The translations under genes and the position numbers were made by a program. A DNA stretch of 38,991 nt from assembly GCA_905233385.1 (NCBI GenBank), contig CAJOEH010000010.1:1-38991 (forward strand), given 5' to 3'. Source of the stretch: an uncultured Oscillospiraceae bacterium (GTDB lineage Bacteria; Bacillota; Clostridia; Oscillospirales; Oscillospiraceae). The notes below the pieces were generated by a model. The model saw only the letters and a list, made by a program, of their open reading frames with translations. It was not told where the DNA came from and made no database searches. Positions 1-7,700 of the stretch are shown one piece after another. Position 1 is the first letter of the stretch; every line of letters begins with the position of its first letter.

Positions 1-1
1 G

Positions 2-85
2 ATCAACGCCAGGCCTCGTAAGGTTCTTAACTTTCGTTCTGCACAGTTCCTATGGGATCTTGAACTCCTTCACTGTTGCACTTAG
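2..85 (+). CDS. IS30-family transposase, C-terminal fragment cut by the window edge
   Basis: Frame 2 of the first 85 bases reads as a 27-residue protein tail ending in TAG at 83-85. It contains NARPRKVLNFR, which is the typical C-terminal signature of IS30-family DDE transposases (family knowledge). The rest of the gene lies outside the window. The stop codon falls inside the terminal inverted repeat, which is common in compact insertion sequences. Only the tail is visible, so intactness cannot be judged. Confidence 0.8.
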   Translation: MNARPRKVLNFRSAQFLWDLELLHCCT

Positions 86-98
86 TTTGACAATTCAC
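74..98 (+). mobile_element. Right terminal inverted repeat of an IS30-family element
   Basis: Read on the minus strand this segment begins GTGAATT and ends AAGTGCAACA or close to it. The same outer and inner blocks occur at 38894-38918 near the other window end in the opposite sense. It directly follows and overlaps the transposase stop codon, so it is the 3' end of the element. The element boundary is probably within a few bases of position 98. Confidence 0.72.
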
Positions 99-102
99 TC
101 TT

Positions 103-3100
103 TTATGATTCCATGACGTTTCGGATGAATTGCATCAGCATTTTGGCGACCTGGGCGCGGGTCGCGTTGTCCTGCGGCAGGAGCCAGACCCTGCCGCCCT
201 GTTCCGCGCCGCCGATGATCCCTTCGGCGACCGTCCAGCGGACGGCGTCCTCCGCCCAGCCGCTGACCTTGCTCCGGTCGGCGAAGCCGCTCAGGCTCTT
301 ATCCGCGGAAACATCTTTTCCGACGGAAGCGGCGTAGCGGTACAGGATCGCGGCGAGCTGTTCGCGCGTCACGTTGCCGTTCGGGTCGAACCTGTTGCTG
401 CCGACGCCGGTGACGATGCCGTTCTTCGCCGCCCAGGCGACCGCGTCCGAATACCACCGGCCGTTCGGCACGTCGGTGAAGCTGTTCTTTCCGACGGCAG
501 GCTCGCCCGCGTAACGCCACAGCACCGTGACGAGCATGGCGCGGGTCATCGCCGTGTTCGGGCCGAAGCTCGTCTCGCTCATGCCGTTGAACAGCTCGTT
601 CTCCACGGCGAAATCGACCGCTTCATGGTACCAGTCGCTCGCCTTCACGTCCGTGAATCGGTAGGACGGACAGTCCTTGCCGCCGTCGCAGGGCTCCGTC
701 TGCTCGGCGGGGATCGTCTCGGTCCTCGTCTGCCCGCAGCGGGCGCAGGTGAAGGTCTTCTCGCCGGCCTTGTAGGCAGTGGCGGGTTTGGTGATCACGC
801 CTTCGTCCCATGCGTGGCCGAGTTCCGGGAGTACCTGATAGGTGGACCAGCCGCAGCGCAGGCAGGTTTCGTAAGCGTCCCAGCCGACCTCGGTGCAGGT
901 CGGCGCTTTCGCCGCATAGCTCTGAATGTCGTGCCCTAACGGCGCGATCGTATCCGTGTAGGCGTCGCCGCAGCGGGCGCAGACGCAGGTCACGCTGCCG
1001 CCCGCCGTGCAGGTCGCGTCGACCGATTGCGTGACGGCGTAGTCGTGGCCGAGGGCGGGCAGGACTTCCGCTGCGACCGCGTAGTCGCAGCGCGTGCAGT
1101 GCTCGCCCGCGGTCGAGCCGGGCGTCGTGCAGGTCGGTGCGACTGCCGCCGCGTCGATCACGATGGCGTGGCCGAGGGCGGCGATCGCTTCATAGGTGGA
1201 ATACTCGCAGCGGCTGCACGTCTGATAGGCGTACCAGCCGGGCGCGGTGCAGGTCGCGGGCTTCGCCGGATGGTCGATCAGGTCATGGCCGAGGGCGGGT
1301 AGGATCGTCTCGGAGAGCAACGCGCCGCAGTCGTCGCAGACCGTCCGGTCATAGCCCGGCTCGGTGCAGGTCGCGTCCCGGTGCTCGGGATAGGCGTGCT
1401 GGTGGCCGGTGGCGGGAACGACTTCCTGCGCGACTTTGTAATCACAGCGCGTGCAGTGCTCGCCTGCGGTCAGGCCGCTCGTCGTGCAGGTCGCAGGAAT
1501 CGCCGTGTCGATCACAATGTCGTGTCCGAGGGCGGGCAGGTCCTCCGTCTTCGTCGCGCCGCAGCGCAGGCAGGTGAAGATCGCTTCGCCCTCCGCCGTA
1601 CAGGTCGCGGCGGCCGTGACGGTGCCCGCGTCCCACTCGTGGCGGCAGCCCGTCTCCGGCTCGACCCAGACCGGCGCGGTCACGGCGATATCGCCGTCCG
1701 CTTCCACGATCTTGAGATAGTAATAATTCTGGGTGTTGTTCAACTGCACGTCCAGCGCGCAGGTCGAGCCCGTCACGGTGTAGGTCTGCACCGTCTGTCC
1801 GTTCTCGCCGATGACGGAGACGGTCGAGATGCGCTCGCCGTCCGGGTCGGTGATGTTCGCGGTGATGTGCACCTGCGCGTCGTTCGACTGGATGATATCG
1901 CCCATCAGCGCGCCGTTCAGATAGTAGTAGATCGTCAGGTTGTGATCCTCGGTGGCGTAGACGCGCCGCTGCGACATCGCGCGGTACAGGCCCGCCTCGG
2001 AAAAGTCGTTCGTCAGGATGACCGAGCGGTGGGTGTTGGAGTTGCCCCACCGGCGGCCGTGGTTGTCCTGGTTGTTGGTCGGCGCGACGTGCCATCCCAT
2101 CGCGAGGCACTTGTCGTACTCCGAGTAGCTTCTCCAGTAGCCGCTGTTCAGCACGGAGCCGCTGCCGTTTCCGACCTCGATCAGGCAGACGACCTCGTCG
2201 CGGTCTGCGTTATAGCCCGCGTATTCGTCGAAGGTGCCGAAGGTCACGCCCGGGTGGTTGAGCTGGGAGACGACGGGCGCGTTGGCGATGTACTTCGTCC
2301 GCGTGATCGGCGTGCCGTTTTCGTCCAGTCCGCGGTTCGCGTTGACCATCAGATCGTTGTAAAGGTGCATGCCGGTAAAGCCGAGCTTCTCGTTGAGCAC
2401 GCTGTTGTTTCTGGAAACGACGCCGTAGGTGTTGAAGGTATTCGTGTGGCCCGGGCCGGACGACCAGGTCATTTCATAGCCGTAGGCGGCGACGAAGTCC
2501 TCGCTCATCGCGTCGTATTCCGCCGCCGTCGCCCGTGCCTGCTCCCATTTGGTCGTCGAGCCGGTCTTTTCCAGCGAGGACAGGTTGTAATAACTGTTGA
2601 TCGTCGCGGTATCTCTGGTGTCGAAATAGTTCGAGTGGTCGGTCACGATCAGATAGTCGACGTTGTTCGCGCTCATCGCGTGCTGGTACGCCTCCGCGAG
2701 CGAGCCCGCGCCGTCGGAATAGTTTGTGTGGGAGTGGAGCTGGCCGAAATAGGCCCGGACCTGCCGGGAGCCGACGTAGAACTCCCACGATTTTTCCGCC
2801 ATTCTGCCGTCCGCGCGCGTCACGCGCAGGAAGACGGTGTGCGCGCCGACACTCAGGTCATACGCGGGCGTGTAGGTCGCCCTACCGCCGCTCAGCTTCA
2901 CGCTGACCGCCGCGCCGTCGACCGTCATAAACAGGGTCGGGGCGTTGCCGCAGTTGACGAGCTCCGCGGCGATCTCCGGCCTGGTCTGCGTGTCCGTTCC
3001 CGTGTCATAGATCGGCACGGTCTGCCCAAGCAGCGGCTCGTCGCGGATGATCGCCGTCCCGCTCATGCTGTAGGTGAAGCCGCACTCGTTGACCGCCTGC

Positions 3101-3870
3101 GCGTAGATCGAGATACGGCTGTGCCCCGCAAGCTCCGCCGCTGGGATCGTGTAAACATAGGTCGTGCCGTAGTACGACGAGATGAAGACCTGCTTCGCCG
3201 CGCCGCCGTCGAGGGAGTAGGTCGCGTACAGCGAGGTGATCTTCGTATAATCGTAGACCTGCACCGTGAAATCGTAGTCCCTGCCGATATAGGCGTCCGG
3301 GGCGACGATCGTGCCCGACGGGTCGACGACGAGCCCGATGTTCTGCGGGTCATCCACGCGGTAGAAGCCCTGAGAAAACGCCGCCGTACTGCCGCCGTTA
3401 TACGTCCAGCCGCAGAAGGCCGATTTGTAGTACTCCAGGCAGACGTTCCTGCCCGTCTTGGCGTAGACCGCGGCCTTGTTTTCGATCAGCCAGCCGCTCC
3501 CCTGCGTCGTCAGCGTCCACTTGGTGAACTCCGTCTGCGTGGGAGAGAAGAACAGGTCCTCGTCGTCGTTCGCGCACAGATATCTGCCCTGATTCTCAAA
3601 GGTATAGTAGATGCCGTCCACGTGGACGGTGAAGATCAGCGCGCCGTTGCAGAGCACGCCGCCCGCGCACGAGCCGGCGGGGATCCGATAGCCGCCTTCG
3701 GTGATGGAATGCACCATCGTCATCTGGTCGGCAATGTTGTAAATGGCGACCTTGTCGCCCTCCACGGGCGCGCCCGTCATCACCGTGCCGTTGACCGCCG
3801 CCGCCTGCGCGGGCAGGACGGAAAGCAGCAGGGCGATCAGAAGCAGCGCCGCGATCGTTTTCCGTTTCAT
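103..3870 (-). CDS. Secreted PHP-domain (CehA/McbA-like) metallohydrolase with cysteine repeats and SLH anchors
   Basis: This 1255-residue protein starts with a clear signal peptide (MKRKTIAALLLIALLLS, cut near AQA-A) after a GGGGGAG ribosome binding site. An N-terminal region of unknown fold is followed by a PHP-type metal-dependent phosphoesterase domain at about residues 374-640, with the metal-binding H379-S-H381 motif, a TDH motif near residue 408 and an NHGRRWG stretch near 605. Eight repeats of about 40 residues follow (roughly 745-1070), each of the form TCT..G......C..C......LP.LGH. Three SLH domains close the protein (about 1075-1255) and should hold it on secondary cell-wall polymers. 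Activity on an extracellular phosphoester or glycoconjugate is inferred; the substrate is unknown. An IS30 end lies four bases past the stop codon, so the native terminator is missing. Confidence 0.85.
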   Translation of the reverse strand: MKRKTIAALLLIALLLSVLPAQAAAVNGTVMTGAPVEGDKVAIYNIADQMTMVHSITEGGYRIPAGSCAGGVLCNGALIFTVHVDGIYYTFENQGRYLCANDDEDLFFSPTQTEFTKWTLTTQGSGWLIENKAAVYAKTGRNVCLEYYKSAFCGWTYNGGSTAAFSQGFYRVDDPQNIGLVVDPSGTIVAPDAYIGRDYDFTVQVYDYTKITSLYATYSLDGGAAKQVFISSYYGTTYVYTIPAAELAGHSRISIYAQAVNECGFTYSMSGTAIIRDEPLLGQTVPIYDTGTDTQTRPEIAAELVNCGNAPTLFMTVDGAAVSVKLSGGRATYTPAYDLSVGAHTVFLRVTRADGRMAEKSWEFYVGSRQVRAYFGQLHSHTNYSDGAGSLAEAYQHAMSANNVDYLIVTDHSNYFDTRDTATINSYYNLSSLEKTGSTTKWEQARATAAEYDAMSEDFVAAYGYEMTWSSGPGHTNTFNTYGVVSRNNSVLNEKLGFTGMHLYNDLMVNANRGLDENGTPITRTKYIANAPVVSQLNHPGVTFGTFDEYAGYNADRDEVVCLIEVGNGSGSVLNSGYWRSYSEYDKCLAMGWHVAPTNNQDNHGRRWGNSNTHRSVILTNDFSEAGLYRAMSQRRVYATEDHNLTIYYYLNGALMGDIIQSNDAQVHITANITDPDGERISTVSVIGENGQTVQTYTVTGSTCALDVQLNNTQNYYYLKIVEADGDIAVTAPVWVEPETGCRHEWDAGTVTAAATCTAEGEAIFTCLRCGATKTEDLPALGHDIVIDTAIPATCTTSGLTAGEHCTRCDYKVAQEVVPATGHQHAYPEHRDATCTEPGYDRTVCDDCGALLSETILPALGHDLIDHPAKPATCTAPGWYAYQTCSRCEYSTYEAIAALGHAIVIDAAAVAPTCTTPGSTAGEHCTRCDYAVAAEVLPALGHDYAVTQSVDATCTAGGSVTCVCARCGDAYTDTIAPLGHDIQSYAAKAPTCTEVGWDAYETCLRCGWSTYQVLPELGHAWDEGVITKPATAYKAGEKTFTCARCGQTRTETIPAEQTEPCDGGKDCPSYRFTDVKASDWYHEAVDFAVENELFNGMSETSFGPNTAMTRAMLVTVLWRYAGEPAVGKNSFTDVPNGRWYSDAVAWAAKNGIVTGVGSNRFDPNGNVTREQLAAILYRYAASVGKDVSADKSLSGFADRSKVSGWAEDAVRWTVAEGIIGGAEQGGRVWLLPQDNATRAQVAKMLMQFIRNVMES

Positions 3871-3898
3871 TGCCTTCTCCCCCTCATCGTTTTTCTTT

Positions 3899-3927
3899 AG
3901 TATAGCAAACCAACGGCGACGCTACAA
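3899..3927 (-). promoter_or_regulatory. Sigma-A-type promoter for the PHP/SLH surface protein
   Basis: On the minus strand a TTGTAG (-35) is followed after 17 bases by TATACT (-10). The start codon of the surface protein is 28 bases downstream of the -10. The placement between two minus-strand genes suggests that the surface protein is transcribed independently of the ferritin-like gene. Confidence 0.6.
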
Positions 3928-3936
3928 GTCCAAATC

Positions 3937-4536
3937 TCACATATTTTTCATGATTCGCGCGAGCTGTTCGGCGTGCCGCCGGTCGCCCAGCGCGAAGGCC
4001 TCGAACAGCCCGCGCTGCTTCGGATAGCGCAGCGCCGCCTCGCGCCATTGACGCACGGCGCGCTGCTCCGCGCCGTAGAGATCGCGCAGGTTCGCCGCAA
4101 GCGAACGCCCGCCCGCCGCCGCGCCGGACAGAACCTCCGGTTTCCTGCCGTAGAGCTTCGTATAGAGCGCGGCGAGCTGCCGGTAATGCCCCTCTTCCTC
4201 CGCCGCCATGCGGCGCAGGAGCGGGGTATTGCGCCCTGCGTTGACGGCGCGGAAGCCGCGCGCCAGCGCCATGACCTCCGCGAGCCACTGCCGCATTTCC
4301 TCCCGCGGCGGCTGCGCCGGCGGCGGAGGAGGCGGTACGGGTATCGGCGGCATCGGTTGCGGCTTTGGCGGCTGCGGCTTTGGCGGCTGCGGCTTTGGCG
4401 GCTGCGGCGGTTGTGGCTGCAGCTGCGGTGGCTGCGACAGATTCGGTCTTGGCGGTTGCGGTTGCGGCATCGGCGGACGCGCCTGCGCGACCCGCTGCCA
4501 GACCGCCCGCGCCAGTCCCGGATCGATTTTCTCCAT
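3937..4536 (-). CDS. Proline-rich protein with C-terminal ferritin-like domain
   Basis: The 199-residue product starts at ATG with a GGGAGGTG ribosome binding site. Residues about 20-85 are dominated by proline and glutamine, with three exact KPQPP units encoded by a 15-bp tandem repeat. The C-terminal part (about 88-199) is four predicted helices resembling a rubrerythrin/ferritin-like fold: an EEEGHYRQL segment gives one ExxH motif, while the second expected ExxH appears as DRRH. There is no signal peptide or membrane segment. Similar ferritin-like proteins with Pro-rich tails occur in Clostridia, but their role is not established. The iron-binding site may be incomplete, so an adaptor or coat-like role is as plausible as iron chemistry. 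Confidence 0.65.
   Translation of the reverse strand: MEKIDPGLARAVWQRVAQARPPMPQPQPPRPNLSQPPQLQPQPPQPPKPQPPKPQPPKPQPMPPIPVPPPPPPAQPPREEMRQWLAEVMALARGFRAVNAGRNTPLLRRMAAEEEGHYRQLAALYTKLYGRKPEVLSGAAAGGRSLAANLRDLYGAEQRAVRQWREAALRYPKQRGLFEAFALGDRRHAEQLARIMKNM
4361..4405 (-). repeat. 15-bp tandem repeat, three perfect copies
   Basis: The unit GGCTTTGGCGGCTGC (plus strand) is repeated three times without mismatch inside the ferritin-like gene and encodes KPQPP units of the Pro-rich linker. Its length is a multiple of three, so copy-number change would keep the frame. Confidence 0.85.
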
Positions 4537-4636
4537 ATTGACACCTCCCGTCGTGTTTTACGACAGTATATGCCGCTTTCTCCCGCTCTGTGTTTTGTCT
4601 CCCCTCGCCTCTTTCAGCGAGAAGTCTTCCAATCTT

Positions 4637-4669
4637 GTCATTGCGAGCCTGACTGTGGCTCGCAATGAC
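4637..4669. repeat. Short palindromic dispersed repeat, GTCATTGCG type
   Basis: GTCATTGCGAGCC and its exact complement GGCTCGCAATGAC flank a 7-base centre. The same ends occur at 12806-12840 and within the longer elements at 21918-22186 and 31188-31453. This copy lies in the 190-bp gap between the ferritin-like and endonuclease genes, just past the endonuclease terminator. Confidence 0.85.
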
Positions 4670-4675
4670 ACAAAC

Positions 4676-4700
4676 GACCGGCAGGGGCTCCCTGCCGGTC
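4676..4700 (-). terminator. Hairpin terminator of the secreted endonuclease gene
   Basis: An 11-bp perfect GC-rich stem (GACCGGCAGGG with its complement) closes on a 3-base loop. On the minus strand it is followed by GTTTGTGTCATT, a moderate U-rich tail. It sits 26 bases past the stop codon of the endonuclease gene. On the plus strand the tail (TTTGCATC) is weaker. Confidence 0.65.
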
Positions 4701-4726
4701 TTTGCATCTATTCTGTTGCTTTTCTC

Positions 4727-7700
4727 TTATCCCGCGTACGCGGCGGCGGACGCGCCGTAGTTGTACAGGGCGCGGACGAGCGCTTTCAGGTTCGCGCTGC
4801 CGTCGTTCTGCTTGGACTGGACGTAGGTGTTGACGCTGTAGGTCAGCGACTGGCCGTTCAGCGAGGCGCCCCGGTAGAGGCCCACGGTTGCGGTCTTCGC
4901 GAAGTCCTCGGCGGAGATGCCCGCGAAGGTGACCTCGTAGACGTTTTCGGACACCGTCGTGAAGCTGCTCGAGGAGATGCTGGTCGTTTCGCCGTTGAAG
5001 GTGACCTTGACCACCAGACCGGTCGTGCTCGCCGCGTAGAAGCGGAAGGTCATCGCCGCGCTGTCGGTCAGCGTCAGGCCCGCCGAGATCCAGAAGTAAT
5101 TTGCGTTCGCCGTGCCGCTGAAGCTCGCGGTGTTGCCGGAGATCACGGAGAACATGCTGTAGCTCGGGTTGCTGATGTCGTTGCCGGAGGTCACAAGGGC
5201 GTTCGTCTTATAGCTCATGTAGGTCTGCGCCGCCGCGCCGTAGGCCAGCATGTCGGACAGCAGCTTCCGCAGGCTCGCGGAAATGGTGCTGTCGGCCAGC
5301 TTGTTCACGCAGTACTGACGGACGGAATAGCTCGAATTGCTGACGCTCTCGGTCGCGCCGTTCTTCGTCGCGTAGAGGGTGGCGGTGATGGTATCGCCCA
5401 TGCACTGCGGGTTGATGCCGGTGAAGGCGAACTTCAGGCTGCCGTTCTCGGTCGTGTAGTCCGTGACGGTCGTGGTCGTACCGTTGAACGCGAAGGTCAT
5501 GTAGGGGTTCGAGTAGCCGCTCGGGACCGTTGCGGAATAGACCATGTCGATCTTCTGATTCAGGATCGGCGCGGCGGCGGTGATCGCCAGACCCGCCGCG
5601 GTCGGCGCGGTGGTGTAGTAGGTGGTCGAAGCGCCGCCCGCGCTGTACTTGAAGATATACACGTTGTCCGCGCCGCTGTCGTTCGCCTTGAAGCTCGTGC
5701 CGTCAACGACGAGGCCTCTGCCCGCGGTGGTCTCGGAGGTGATCGTGTAAAGGCCGCCGCCGACCTCGGTGAAGATCAGATATTTCGTATCGCCCCAGCC
5801 GTTGCAGGAGATCTTGCCGCTGCCGTTCAGGCCGATGTAGTTGGCGGCCTCAGAGCTCTTGAGGGCGAGATGCCCGCTGCCTTCGTAGATCTCGAAGGTG
5901 TAGGCGGAATCCGCCGCCGCGATGCCGTTGGTGACCGTCAGCGCGATGCCCGCCTTGCCGGCGACGCCGCCGGAGTTGGCGTTGGGCAGCGCGTAGTAAT
6001 CGTTGCCGCTCTTCAGCGCGACGATGACCTGATCGTCCGCCGCCAGCGTGCCGGAGGCGAGGGCGTAGCCCGCGCTGCCGCCGGAGCCTTCGCTGCGGGT
6101 ATAGCAGGCGTAGAGCGTAACGTTTCCGGAGGGCGTGTAGGAGCCGGTCAGAACGGTCGGCGCGGTGGTCGTTTCCGTCGCGATCGCCGCGGCGACCCAG
6201 CCGGCGAAGGTGTAGCCGCTCACGGTCGAGGCCGTGGCGGGAAGGGTGATGCTGCTTCCCGCGGTGCAGGTCGCGGTCGTCGTGCTGCCGCGGTCGTTAT
6301 AGGTCACAGTGTAGGTCGTCGGCTCGGAGACGGTCGGGGACGTGGTGTAGTAGGTGGTCGTGCCGCCCGCGCCGCCGATGACCTTGTAAAGCCGCAGGAC
6401 GGTGTTGCCGCTGGTGCCGTAGCCCGTGCCGCCCATTCTCCAGTACTGGCTGGAAAGGTCGGAACGGTAGGACAGGTTTCTGCCGTCGCTCTGGATCTTG
6501 AACGTGCCGTCGCCGAGGTCGCTGAGCGTCCAGGTCTGCTCGGTGCTGTTGCAGTAGAGGTTGTTGTTGCTGCTGTTCAGATAGCCGTTGGTTGCGTCGC
6601 CGAGGGTGAAGCCGTCGCTATTTGTGTTGACGGTCACGTAATTCTTGTCGTCGGCAAGCACGGTGCTGACATTGCTGTCAAAGGTGTACGTGTTGACGTA
6701 GGAGCTGCTGACGGTCTCCTGATACAAGGCGACGTTCGTGCCGTCCGCGACGATCACGATGCGGTCGCCGTCGGCGAGGGTGTTGCCCGTCGACATCCGC
6801 ACGAGACTCGCGCTGTCGGAGCCCGCTTCGCTGCGGGTGTAGCAGGCGTACAGGGTCACGTTGCCGGTCGGCGTGTAGGAGCCGGTCAGGACGGTCGGCG
6901 CGGTGGTCGTTTCGGTGGCGATCGTCGCCGCGACCCAGCCGGCGAAGGTGTAGCCGCTCACGGTGGAAGCGGTCGCCGGAAGCGTGACGCTGCTGCCCTG
7001 CGCGACCGTCGCGGTGGTCGTGCTGCCGCGGTCGTTGTAGATCACGGTGTAGGTAGCCGCCGCCGACGTATAGCTGTAATTGCAGACGGAGCAGGTGTAG
7101 GTGGTCGTCGTGCCGGAGGTGGAAGACGTGTAGGTGCAGCTTTCGGTCACCACGTCACTGCAGCGCGAGCAGGTCTTGCTGTGCGTACCGTTGTTGTTCG
7201 ACGTAAACGAGCCGTAGCTGTGGCCGAGCGCCGCCGTCGCGGTATGGCCGGAGATGTAGGTCCCGCAGTCGTTGCAGTAGACGCCCGCGGTGTAGCCGCC
7301 CGCCGTGCAGGTCGCTGCGACCGCCGCCACGTTCGTCGTGTTGGTATGGGCGCAGGACCCGTTGGAGATCGAGGTCATATAGGTGAGCGTGCCGCTGCCG
7401 CCCTGCTTGAACAGGTAGATGGCGCGGTACTCGCCGGTCTTGTAGCCGCGGATCGCGTCCGTGCCGGTGGCGTTTTCAAAGATATTGTAGGTTGTGCCGG
7501 AGGAACAGCTCAGATAGACGCCGTTCGTCAAAAGCGCGTTGTTCTTCGCGACGACGCGCCACTTCGTCGTGCTGTAGGCGGAGCTGAAGGCGAGATTACG
7601 GTTCGCGTCGGCGGCGATGCCGAGATAGTTCGTCGCGTTGGTCGCGGGCGCGATCGTGAAGCCGTTCGTGTTGTCGCCCGTGAAGTAGAACTCTACCGCG

